Of a stretch of 64,000 bases of DNA, positions 10,704 through 22,540 are shown piece by piece. Source of the stretch: Haliclona indistincta (lineage: Eukaryota > Porifera > Demospongiae > Haplosclerida > Chalinidae); the NCBI GenBank assembly GCA_964017065.1, contig OZ024785.1:9937086-10001085 (forward strand), read 5' to 3'. The translations under genes were made by a program, and so were the position numbers. The notes beneath the pieces are model-generated. The model did no database searches. It saw nothing but the letters and a program-made list of their open reading frames with translations, and was not told where the DNA came from. Numbering within the stretch: position 1 is the first letter of the stretch; every line of letters begins with the position of its first letter.

Positions 10704-10880
10704 TGTTATTGTAGTCAGCCAAGATTCGGAACTATGATAGAGTGCATGTGACAATACACAGGTGTATAGACTGCAGTGATTCAGTGCGCGATTCATGATA
10801 GAATTTGTAGCCCACCGAAAGGCCAATGGTACTGTCCATCCTGTCGCAAGCTATCTCGACCAAGCAAGAAGAAAAGTAAA
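10704..10880 (+). pseudogene. Decayed PHD finger
   Basis: One frame of 59 codons begins CYCSQPRFGTMIEC and ends CSPPKGQWYCPSCRKLSRP. It therefore shows the opening C-x-C, the MIEC core and the closing GQWYCPSC of a PHD zinc finger, with a lysine-rich tail. Two in-frame stops (codons 16 and 22) and missing middle ligands show it is dead. PHD fingers bind histone tails in host proteins and also occur at the C-terminus of some transposon-encoded proteins. The same-strand Ulp1-like fragment upstream was probably part of the same ancestral protein. Confidence 0.6.
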
Positions 10881-10963
10881 GATCTACGAATGCAATCTTG
10901 TACAGTACATTTTCTAGTAATGTTTGTTGATTAAGTAAAAGATTTATAACTAATCTTGAGAAA

Positions 10964-12158
10964 CTACTGATGGACACAGATTAACCAATGCACAACAAAC
11001 TCTATAACAATCTTATCTAGGGTAGTGATAGGAATTGTTCCTTGTAAAATAGTGTGCTTCTGCTTGATTACCCCGACGACACGTTCAACATGAATGTGTA
11101 CAATCTGGACTTCAAGACTCCAATCAACACCAATCTTCTCCAGTTGCTTTTTCCCTCTGGTGAAAGGAAGCATCTTCACTTCAGCTAGAGCCATTCTTGC
11201 ATACTCATCACACGTTTAACCTCTGTCTGCTAAAATATGTCACCTGTAGTAACAAAACATATGTAATGTCAAAATTCTTTAAATTTTCTGTACTGTTACT
11301 GACCAGGGAGAATACTGTGGATGAGTGCTCTCATGGTCAGCTGGTTAAATCAAAACCAATAAAGATATTAATATAATCCAGGTATTCCCAACCTATTGCT
11401 TTACTTGGTATGTCCTCTTCCAGCAAATCCTCTTCCATTAATTTTCTTCATACTTCATACTGTGGATGGGTGCTCTCATGGTCAACTGGTTACATTTAAA
11501 AAATTGAGCTATTACATAATCCAGATCTAACCAACCTATTGGTTCACTTAGTGTGAGTTGTAGCAAATCCTCTTCCACTTCTTTATGCTGTGGACGGATG
11601 CTCTCGTGGTCAGCTGGAAAAAATAATAGTAATATAATCCAATACCCAACCTATTGGCTCACTTGTCGTGGGTTGCAGCAAATCCTCTTCCATTTCGTCT
11701 TCACACTGAGGACCTGACAAAAGATTCTTTGTGCTGATTTGGATATACCAACATCTACCTGGTAGTGCACTTGCTACGGGTTCTATGGCAACTGCTGTTT
11801 CCTCTGCATACTCAATTCTTAGTTGCTTATTGTGGCGAGCTTGTGCACGAGCATACCTACTCAGGGTTTGTATCGTCCTCTAGTAAAGCTGGTTTACCTG
11901 TATTAATTTTACATGTGATAATAAGTATACAATACTGTGAGCCCTTTTTATACCTGTAAGAATTTGATCTGAGCAAACTCTAGCTATGATGGGGCTTTGG
12001 AGTCCAATTCTTTCTGTTGATTCTTGCCACCCATTCCAAGCGTCGTCGGTAGCAGTCCTTGAACCTTGATGGTTTCTAACAGCAGGTATAAGATAAAAAG
12101 AAACTTTGTTGCGTTTGCCGCGGTTGTAGCAGCCTGTAACACAGCAGGTGAGGACCAT
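10964..12158 (-). pseudogene. THAP/DDE transposase remnant
   Basis: At 12158 the minus strand begins MVLTCCVTGCYNRGKRNK and continues to WNGW and RVCSDQI. That matches a THAP zinc finger (C2CH; the usual ending CSxHF is changed to CSDQI). At 11210-10964 the same strand encodes ADRG, CDEYARMALAEVK and then FTRGKKQLEK and HVERVVGVIKQKHTIL. This is the end of a DDE_Tnp_4-type nuclease domain with its Asp and Glu regions, as in Harbinger/ISL2EU-like transposases. Frame breaks occur (for example a stop inside ADRG-x), so it is inactive. The middle (11300-11710) is taken up by a triplicated segment. Confidence 0.6.
11318..11710 (-). repeat. Triplicated segment of about 130 bases
   Basis: Three imperfect copies start near 11318, 11459 and 11588. 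Each contains GTGCTCTCATGGTCAGCTGG or a close variant and then ends with AGCAAATCCTCTTCCA. On the minus strand each copy can encode an acidic peptide of the form EEDLLQ followed by SEPIGW. It lies inside the THAP/DDE remnant and may be a repeated linker exon of that gene. Confidence 0.5.
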
Positions 12159-12262
12159 GACAACGTTGGATTGGCTACCTGCCCTCGAACATGGCTGACT
12201 TCCGGAAAAAACGTCACTTCTCGTCGATGTCACATGATCATGACGTCATGCGCAGGACCTCT

Positions 12263-12368
12263 ATCCTAGTCTGGCCGCTGCCCCTCCCCGCCTATTGAGT
12301 GGGTGGTGGACGGCGTGTCCACCACCCACTCAATAGGCGGGGAGCTGGGGCAGCGGCCAGACTAGGAT
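12263..12368. repeat. Near-perfect palindrome
   Basis: Arms of about 48 bases (ATCCTAGTCTGGCCGCTGCC on the left, its complement on the right) surround a short centre at 12311-12317. It is likely a hairpin MITE or an element end. Confidence 0.7.
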
Positions 12369-12450
12369 GGTCCCAATCCAAGTCCACTCGTGCAATCCAA
12401 TTAGACCCCTCGGGCTGCGCCCTCGGGCTCTAATTGGATTGCCCTCGTGT

Positions 12451-12483
12451 ATATTCCATACTGCCCTCGGACCGTTGTTTAAC
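12451..12483 (-). repeat. Inverted partner of 6933-6966
   Basis: This is the reverse complement of the stretch at 6933-6966, with small differences near the CCCTCGG centre. Just upstream, CAATCCAATTAGA and its complement form a smaller hairpin (12393-12441). Confidence 0.5.
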
Positions 12484-12492
12484 TAGTACTTG

Positions 12493-12840
12493 TACTTAGC
12501 CAGTTCTCTTGGTGAGTTTTTCAAGTCTTGATTGTGTTCTTTTACGTTAATTATTACTTGTATACACTGCAGGAAGTTAGGAACGCGGCTAAGCCAGTCC
12601 TCCTGTACTTTACGCTGTGTCCAGTCAACCAGTGTGATTGTCCCGATTGTTAAGTTGATCCTATCATCCTAGTGATATCTTAAGATCTCTTATACTTAGC
12701 CAGTTCTCTTGGTGAGTTTTTCAAGTCTTGATTGTGTTCTTTAAGTTCATTATTACTTGTATACGCTGCAGGAAGTTAGGAACGCGGCTGAGCCAGTCCT
12801 CCTGTACTGCACGCTGTGTACAGTCAACCAGTGCGATTGT
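12493..12840 (+). repeat. Direct duplication of ELAC2 5' leader
   Basis: A segment of about 149 bases occurs twice (12493-12641 and 12692-12840). Each copy contains a plausible splice donor (CTTGGTGAGTTTTT) and a plausible acceptor (TATACxCTGCAGG). They sit immediately upstream of the ELAC2 start, so each looks like a noncoding first exon plus a short intron and the start of the next exon. The gene may have two alternative or redundant leader exons. Confidence 0.6.
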
Positions 12841-12862
12841 CAAGTTGACGTTGAAGCGATCG

Positions 12863-15052
12863 ATGTTGCGACAACTTATAGGTCTCTCGTCGCGAGTTAG
12901 ACCAAGTAATCGGAATTACGCAAGCAGGAAAGTTCAGCAAGCGACTTATGAAGCTTGCTACCTTCAAGTTCTTGGGAATGGAACGTCAGAGGGCGAACAA
13001 TCCGTTTTAGTTTTCACAGACACGAATCGCTACTTGTTTAACTGTGGCGAGAGCAATATGAGAATCTGCAACGAGCACAAAGTGAATCTACGTCGTGTCC
13101 AACACGTATTTTTGACGCGCTGCTCGTGGAAGAACGTCGGCGGTCTGCCTAACCTATCGTTGGCTAGAGAAAGTGCTACGTTGAAACTTCATGGTCCGCC
13201 AGAACTGAGAGGTTTCCAGGCCGCAGTTAGTGTCTTCTTATGGCAGAACAGTTTCACCTTGAAATCGACAACTTACCAGGACAAGTCTATTACCATTGAA
13301 CCGGTTCTTCTCCTCCCTTCATCAGAATCTGGCCTATTGCCTCCATCCAAGCGACACAAAGATGCTGATGCTGATACCAACTTGATAGTTGCCTATGTTT
13401 GCAAGCTAGTATCTTTTGCTGGTAAATTCAATGTTAAGAAAGCTCTCGAGCTCGGTCTACCTAAAGGACCCAAATATGCTCGATTGGTGAACGGTGAAAG
13501 TGTTACAACTCGTGACGGGAAAGTGATCCATCCTAGCGATGTAGTAGGCCCCAAACTGAGGGGTCCAGAGTTCATCATTATTCAGTGCCCCCATGATAGA
13601 TTCATACCATCGATCGCACATTGCGCCAGACTGAACTCAGCAAATGTTCAACCCGAACTTATTGTTCATATCTGTCCGAGACAAGTTCTCGATGATCCAA
13701 GCTACCAACAATGGTTACAATCGTTCGGACCAGCAACAAAACATTTACTTCTGCACTCAGATTTTTGTCCACCAGAAGTTGCCTTAAGACGTATCACCAA
13801 GCTTCAGCTTCCACTTCACTTGCTTGACTCACGCTTCTTCAATCTCCGATGCCATCCGAACAAAACTGCTGAGAATTCGTTGCTGCCGGATATTCCTAAT
13901 ACCATAGTCGGTCGAAGCCTGCTTAAGTACCACTTTTACCCACCAAGGCTATCTGGTGTTATTGAGGGAAGCTTGAAATCTTTCACAGATGAAATAAAAG
14001 AGACTTTGACTGAGCTGGCATCGAATGATGCCCTGTGTCATAATCTTAAGATTGGACAAGACTCTACAAATAGTTCGAGTAACCAAACTCTTATCTCCAT
14101 GCCGACTATGACCACACCCACAGTCCCTTGTGAACCGGCGGTTACGTTCCTTGGTACAGCTGCCGCCATACCCACCATGTATCGCAATGTCAGCGGAATT
14201 TTGCTCCACACTGCTTCAGACCATCACATGCTGCTTGATTGTGGTGAGGGAACTCTCTCCCAGCTCTATGCTTACCTAGGCAGCGAACAAGCTGAATCTA
14301 TCTTGTGCAATCTCTCTACTGTCTTCATTTCTCACATGCATCCGGATCATTTTCTTGGCTTGATTTCAATCATCCAAAGCAGAAGTGCTCTTCTCTCTAG
14401 AGAAACGTCAAGGAGTAAATCCAGACGCAGCCTGGTTGTAATTGGGCCCACATACATTGATAGATGGATGCGCAAGTATAATCTTTTCTGCGAAAAAATG
14501 GATATTGATTTCTACAGCTCTTTCAACTTTGAAAAGGGTTTAGAGAATTCTCCTCCTCTTCCGATGCTTGATTTTGGTATATGTAAACTGCAAACGGTCA
14601 GTGTGAACCATAGTTCACAGTCGTTTGGTATAGTGATTGGTCACAAGGACGGCTGGAGCGTCGTTTACTCGGGTGACTGTCGACCTTCTTCTCAACTAGC
14701 CGAGGCTGGACAAGGTGCTTCTTTGCTGATTCACGAAGCGACCTTTGAAGACTACCTCTTGGATCTAGCTAAAGAACGACGGCACTGCACTACCAAAGAA
14801 GCCATCAAAGTTGCTCAGAAGATGAATGCAGAGTTCACCATTTTGACTCATTTCAGCCAGCGCAATCCTAAAGTTCCTGTCGCTCTCTGTAATCTTTTTT
14901 CCAAGAATGTGGCTGTGGCGTTCGATGGTATGTCAGTGACCCTGAGAGATCTGCCTCAGCTTAGTGCCCTGCTGCCAGCCATGCAAGAGATCTTTGACAC
15001 TTTACGAGATGAACAGGAAACTGATCAAGATTCATACTTTTCTCTTCAGTAA
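12863..15052 (+). CDS. ELAC2: tRNase Z, long form (ELAC2)
   Basis: Long-form tRNase Z removes the 3' trailer from precursor tRNAs in nucleus and mitochondria. The 729-residue frame is a single exon. The start chosen is the ATG at 12863, which gives MLRQLIGLSSRVRPSNRNYA, a basic, serine-rich presequence typical of mitochondrial targeting. The open frame extends upstream only through the duplicated leader. The N-terminal half has the degenerate beta-lactamase fold (NCGESNMR, FLTRCSWKNVGGLPN). The C-terminal half is catalytic: FLGTAAAIPT, LLDCGEGT, the zinc-binding FISHMHPDHFLGL, YSGDCRP, HEATFED and LTHFSQR. Human ELAC2 has about 826 residues, so this is somewhat compact. The lack of introns contrasts with most neighbours. 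Confidence 0.95.
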   Translation: MLRQLIGLSSRVRPSNRNYASRKVQQATYEACYLQVLGNGTSEGEQSVLVFTDTNRYLFNCGESNMRICNEHKVNLRRVQHVFLTRCSWKNVGGLPNLSLARESATLKLHGPPELRGFQAAVSVFLWQNSFTLKSTTYQDKSITIEPVLLLPSSESGLLPPSKRHKDADADTNLIVAYVCKLVSFAGKFNVKKALELGLPKGPKYARLVNGESVTTRDGKVIHPSDVVGPKLRGPEFIIIQCPHDRFIPSIAHCARLNSANVQPELIVHICPRQVLDDPSYQQWLQSFGPATKHLLLHSDFCPPEVALRRITKLQLPLHLLDSRFFNLRCHPNKTAENSLLPDIPNTIVGRSLLKYHFYPPRLSGVIEGSLKSFTDEIKETLTELASNDALCHNLKIGQDSTNSSSNQTLISMPTMTTPTVPCEPAVTFLGTAAAIPTMYRNVSGILLHTASDHHMLLDCGEGTLSQLYAYLGSEQAESILCNLSTVFISHMHPDHFLGLISIIQSRSALLSRETSRSKSRRSLVVIGPTYIDRWMRKYNLFCEKMDIDFYSSFNFEKGLENSPPLPMLDFGICKLQTVSVNHSSQSFGIVIGHKDGWSVVYSGDCRPSSQLAEAGQGASLLIHEATFEDYLLDLAKERRHCTTKEAIKVAQKMNAEFTILTHFSQRNPKVPVALCNLFSKNVAVAFDGMSVTLRDLPQLSALLPAMQEIFDTLRDEQETDQDSYFSLQ

Positions 15053-15441
15053 TGTTGTCTTAATTGATAATGAACTATTCATAATTTGACCATGTTTTTT
15101 AACAAATACTGTCATGTTTTGCGGCGCACAATTGTACCTGTCTGCTCTCTAGTAGTCATGGCGATAGCAGGAGCACGTGCAAGCTACTGCTTGTTATGAA
15201 TTACTCTTGTTCTTAGCAAAAGCTTATAGCAGTATAATATTTCTATAGCAACATATTATCTTGATTTTAAACCCTACATAATGACGAAACGGTTGAGGGA
15301 GTCTGACAAGCGCAAATTTTGTTGCATAAACATGCATTGAAATACTTCGATTTGTTTCACCATTTGGATTTTGCAATGTGTATTCACATTATTTTTATGA
15401 TTATGACTAGCAGTTGTTCACGATTTTTGTGTCTTATTGTA
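15053..15441. other. ELAC2 3' flank
   Basis: A/T-rich sequence after the ELAC2 stop with no recognised exon. It ends in a pyrimidine-poor stretch and a plausible splice acceptor (TATTGTAG) for the ECM29-like exon. Confidence 0.4.
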
Positions 15442-15655
15442 GAAGGAGTATCGAGCAAGAGTTGCTGCCAGCTTTTGTGCTCGAGCTGTTTTCCCCTTCA
15501 GTCATGTCACCTCGCGTTATGTGAGCCTCCTGGCGTGTGGGGACCCCAAAGAAGAGGTCAGAGAGGACGGGAAGAAGGGAATTGTTCTACCAGAGGACGA
15601 CCCTACTGCTGACTATCCTCAATTTACGGCTATCTTGAAATATATTTTTATCAGA
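15442..15655 (+). pseudogene. Orphan ECM29 (ECPAS)-like exon
   Basis: Between an acceptor (TATTGTAG) and a donor (GTAAGT) lies an uninterrupted 71-codon exon. It encodes KEYRARVAASFCARAVFPFS followed by SRYVSLLACGDPKEEVRED. The SRY-x-LLAxGDPxEEV stretch is characteristic of ECM29/ECPAS, a HEAT-repeat adaptor of the 26S proteasome, near residue 480 of the human protein as I recall it. ECM29 has about 1,800 residues, yet I find no other ECM29 exon on either side. This is therefore either a captured or duplicated exon, or the remainder is degraded. Its own reading frame is intact. Confidence 0.6.
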
Positions 15656-15728
15656 GTAAGTACATGTACAATATGTAGGGTTTTTGTAGCAGTCAGTATT
15701 AGAAAAACGAATTCCTCCTCTGTGCACT

Positions 15729-16840
15729 TTTAGCACTAGGCACCAAAGGTGCTGATGCCTCGGTGGAATTCCATTGTACACAGCACTGGACTAGCTACAG
15801 TAAACTCCACCTATTATACAAGCTATAGCACAATTCCTGTGCAGTAACTATCCACCATTCCACAAACACAGCAACTGCAGATGCATCTATACAGGATTTC
15901 TGTACAGCAATCACAATGCAGTGTTTTATAGTTATGCAATCAGAAGCCAATCACTGCTAACCACAATTCAACTGGGCGTGTCTACAGTGTTTACGCATAC
16001 CACGAGCTAGATAGCTTCCATAGCTTGCTTACACGATTTCTCTGGACCTGCACTGCTATCCTGTAGTAAAATTCTAACCTATCAGCTTCTAGGCATGCAG
16101 TCAACTGTGGACAGCTTTGCCTTTGGAGAAGTCCAGATCGCCAGAAACGGGCATCGAGGTAAGCAAATCACGCCATAACTCGAGAACGAAGCTTCGTATA
16201 CAAGTTTCAAATGTTGAAAAGCGAGATATTATCGAGTTATACCTGCATTGCTAGTTTCAGGGCTCGTCGTTTAGCGTGCGCCGCAAAACTGAAGTAACAG
16301 ACGGAATGAAGCACCTAAGGTGCAGATGCCTCGGTGGAATGACATTATATCCACAAACACAACTATTCACCATTCCACAAACACAGCAACTGCAGATGCA
16401 TGCATACAGGATTTCTGTACAGCAATCACAATGCAGTGCTTTAGTTATGCAATCAGAAGCCAATCATGCAGTGCTGACCACAATTCAACTGGGCGTGTCT
16501 ACAATGTTCATTACATACAGCACACGCATACCACGAGCAAGATAGCTTCCATAGCTTGCTTAATGCTTACACGATTTCTCTGGACCTGCGCTGCTATCCT
16601 GTAGTAAAAGTCTAACCTATCAGCTTCCAGCCAGTCAACTGTGGACTGCTTTGCCTTTGGAGAAGTCCAGATAGCCAGCAACGGTAAACAAAGTAAGCAA
16701 AGCGCGCCATAACTCTAGAACAAAGCTTTGCATGGAACTTTCGCTAGTTCACAACCGAGATAATATCGAGTTCTACCTGCATTGCAAGTTTCAGAGCTTA
16801 CCTTCCAGCGTGCGCCGCAAAAATGGTGTAACAGACAGAC
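15729..16840. repeat. Direct duplication, about 0.55 kb unit
   Basis: Two imperfect copies lie roughly at 15729-16290 and 16311-16840. Shared blocks include GATGCCTCGGTGGAAT, CACAAACACAGCAACTGCAG, AACTGGGCGTGTCTACA and TTTGGAGAAGTCCAGAT. A short palindromic stretch (GCCTCGTGGCTCCGCCCACC and its partner) follows at 16876-16905. No coding content is evident. It lies directly before the THEG-like last exon and may have displaced the upstream exons. Confidence 0.6.
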
Positions 16841-16917
16841 AGACAGAACGACAGACAGACAACGCGATTACAGTATGCCTCGTGGCTCCGCCCACCGAGG
16901 CATAATAACATCATTAG

Positions 16918-17192
16918 CTCGATCAAAACCACTTCATGACTCCTACCAACTCAGTAAACCAGTACAGTGGCCAATAGCTCAACATACACTTGCACACATG
17001 GCCTCAGAGAGGCTGAGCAAGCTCAGTGAGGCTAGGCAGTTGTCTGGATACCGTGAAGACTACGATCCTAACACTTATGTGGTATCTCGAGCAGCGCTTC
17101 TTGCACAACCTTCTCCTCGTCTTGATGAACTTGCTATTCCTCTCCCTCGCAAAAATGCCGTACACGCAAATAGCATACACAAGAACACATAG
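16918..17192 (+). CDS. THEG-like (SPMAP2) terminal exon, partial
   Basis: After an acceptor (CATCATTAG) the frame encodes SKPLHDSYQLSKPVQWPIAQ, then ERLSKLSEAR, YDPNTYVVSRAALLAQ and SPRLDELAIPLPRK, and stops at 17192. This matches the C-terminus of THEG/SPMAP2 proteins. These are made of short repeats of the form SPR-I-x-x-LAxP and bind microtubules in the sperm flagellum. Only the last exon is recognised; no upstream exons are visible before the duplicated repeat. The gene is either broken at its 5' end or has distant or diverged exons. It converges with AASDHPPT, the two stops lying only about 35 bases apart. Confidence 0.65.
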
Positions 17193-17227
17193 CAATAGTG
17201 ACTCTCTCTGACTCTAGTATTGACCTG

Positions 17228-18484
17228 TCATTGTGTATTCTGTGTGCTCTTGTGCTGTTTAGTTGAGTGTAAATCCCAATCACTGTCTCTCTCAGCATGC
17301 AATGGGATTAGTAATGATTGTAAGTGATCTGGCTTGATATGCTCAAATGTTTGTGGTGAATATTCCCTTGTTGATTGATTCGTGATGAAAGCTACTGCTA
17401 CACAGTGCTGAAGAAATGCATCGAGTAATGCTAGTAACATTGTTGTTCTTGCACACCTGATCATCGATGAAGCTCTCTTCAAAAACCCATTCACCAGCCA
17501 ACTGCCCATCCACTGATAGAGTACTTGCAACTGTGACAGCACCAGTTGTCCACGTAGACACAGGAGACAGAGTGAACTCCAGTCTCTGCAGTCCATGAGA
17601 CAAACCACTGCCTTCACATTTAATATAGCTCTCCTTCAAACACTGAGAGAAGAACGGTAAAGCAATTAATCTTTAGAGCGTACCCATAGTCTATAGAATA
17701 GTTGGAGTTGAGCTGTTTCGTCAGGTGATACGGAGCGTATTTGGTGCCACTCCCAGTCTGTGAACTGCCTTCTCATCGTGTGGAAGAATTTAGGTACACT
17801 GGTTCCACCTGAATACAATGAAAACCTCACTCTAGCTTTCACACTCTGGTTGGACTAACGAGGGCGAGTCAACTGCATCACATCCACTCCAACTGCACAA
17901 ACATAAAGTAAAGCCCATCAGTGAGGAAACCACTTACTCATGTTGCCCCATGCAGTTGCAAGTACTGTATAGTCACCCTGTGTTAATATTTACCTGCAAC
18001 ATTACAAGATCAATTTTTGACAATCTCACCTGATGTGATACATTAAATTCCAGTCTATCTTCATTATTTCTCATGACCTGCAGTAAGCAATGCTCATCTT
18101 TCATTTTTTTGTCATCCTGTTGCGTACCATGTACGGCTTTCCGGCTGCCGTCCGTCCAAGATTAATACCAGCATTGCTAATTCCTAGTTGACTGACTATT
18201 GCTGCTCGCAATAACAATCTACCAACCTATTTGAAAAAAAAATTGTATGCAATTTTCAATAATAGGCTCTACCGACTCACAAGAGCTTGAGTAGCATCTT
18301 CTACAAACACGAACTGGGTTATTCTATCCTTTTCCTCTTCTTGCACACACGACATTGCTCTAATCCATTCCTGCAGAAAACAAGCAACATTTAAATGCTA
18401 CTCTTTATTTATGCATACTGATGCAGTGGGCTTCCAGAGGCTGCAGTTAACTGCCCAACGAAGGCTCTCTCTTCTAACCGCCAT
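17228..18484 (-). CDS. AASDHPPT: 4'-phosphopantetheinyl transferase (AASDHPPT)
   Basis: This Sfp-type enzyme moves phosphopantetheine from CoA onto a serine of carrier proteins (fatty-acid synthase, mitochondrial ACP, aminoadipate dehydrogenase). Exons read: 18484-18419 (start MAVRRESLRWAV), 18370-18281 (EWIRAMSCVQEEEKDRITQF), one coding RLLLRAAIVSQLG and GKPYM, short exons with NVSHQ and GDYTVLATAWGN, one with VGVDVM (the metal-binding GVDV), one with FFHTMRRQFTDWEW, then LKESYIK (catalytic WxxKE-A/S-xxK region) and FEESFIDDQ. A 49-base intron (17456-17408) precedes the last exon, which encodes HCVAVAFITNQS and ends at 17228. All motifs appear in family order. It shares a short promoter with STK3/4. 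Confidence 0.9.
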
Positions 18485-18591
18485 GTTGTGGGCGTATCAA
18501 TCGATAGGCGTGGTTTTGTGGTAATTCCCTCAGATCCGAGGTGAGCTTTGTCAACGAAAGCCAAGTCGTGTGCCGTTAGGCTCCTGCCGCT
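18485..18591. promoter_or_regulatory. Bidirectional promoter, AASDHPPT/STK3-4
   Basis: Only 107 bases separate the two divergent start codons, so 5' leaders and promoter elements must be shared or overlap. No TATA box is seen. Confidence 0.7.
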
Positions 18592-21290
<2,699 letters not shown>

Positions 21291-22540
21291 CAACATCACT
21301 ATATACAGCATTCAACTCTTGATTATTATTATTATAAATACACAAAATTGTATTGTTGTTATAGTCTTTTTAATGATGCAGTCATTACAGATTAAAAATT
21401 ATTCTCAGATCATTAATTTTACCAAAATTTGTTCTCTCAACCTTAATAAAGTGTGAAAATTGATTATTTTCCCCATGTCAAGCCCCTAACTACATGTAAA
21501 TCAGATACCAAGATATGAAACTTGTGTTGTTTTTCCTATTCTCCACTTTGGGAAGGCCGCCGTCAGTAATCTAGTCCATGCTGCTGGAAGAAATTATTCC
21601 AAAGTGTATATTAATAAAAAATTGGGGGCGAGTAATGTAGAGATTTTGAGTGGTTTGTCTGCAAGAATGTTGGCAGCACCTTCGTGCCCTGCTTAAATGA
21701 AACACTGGCTAGGCTTCACTCACTATCATGCAGCTACATGAATTGCCTGAGCACTAAACAGCTCCAGTGCATCTAGGGCTAAAGCTCCAGTGCATCTAGC
21801 CTGTGATCTAGGGCTAAAGCTCCAGTGCATCTAGCCTGTGATCTAGGGCTGAAGCTCCAGTGCATCTTGGGCTAAAGCTCCAGTGCATCTTGGGCTAAAG
21901 CTCCAGTGCATCTAGGCCTAAAGCTCCAGTGCATCTAGGGCTAAAGCTCCAGTGCATCTAGGACTAAAGCTCCAGTGCATCTAGGGTTAAGGCTGTACAG
22001 GAGCTCCAAAGCTGTAGTACTACTACTGCAAAAAATGAGATTTGTTAAGCCAACAGCTGCTCTGCATTGTGAAGACAGACACCAGGAATTCCCCGCAAAC
22101 ACCTATATGGAAAGAAGTCAGCAACAGCTTCACTTCTCCAGGCAGGGAACAGCCACATGCATTGGCAATCTGCTACATTTCTCTTTTCACATGTCTTCCC
22201 ACAGCAAACTGCAGCATATTAATGCAACCCCGACAGGAAACAGATTATCAGCTACACACCCTCTCAATATCACTGCAACTGTGAAACAGAACACGAGACA
22301 AAAATAGTAAGGTATGAAAATGAATGAAACTAGTACAGCCAGCTACCACCCCACACTACCACCCAAGATGATGAGACTCGATGCCCACAACTTGAACACC
22401 AGAGAAAAAAACAGATAACACACACACACACAAAATAATGTACAAAGTAAAGATTTGTCACTGTGTGCAAAGGAACTATCATGTAACTCAAGCTATGCTT
22501 ACATAATACACTGGAATCAATGTCACACACAACAGTGTGA
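21291..22540. other. STK3/4-SRSF2 convergent intergenic region
   Basis: Holds the 3' flanks of the two convergent genes. Candidate polyadenylation signals include AATAAA at 21445-21450. Apart from the minisatellite at 21765-21990, no gene is recognised. Confidence 0.5.
21765..21990. repeat. Minisatellite, about 23-base unit
   Basis: About nine copies of GCTCCAGTGCATCTAGGGCT plus AAA, some interrupted by CCTGTGATCTAGG variants giving a longer unit. Non-coding. Confidence 0.75.

Noticed and set aside
10335..10826. 163-residue minus-strand frame
   Set aside because: It has no recognised domain and overlaps, antisense, the decayed PHD finger on the plus strand.
13393..14209. Minus-strand frames within ELAC2
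   Set aside because: They are shadows of the strong plus-strand coding sequence.
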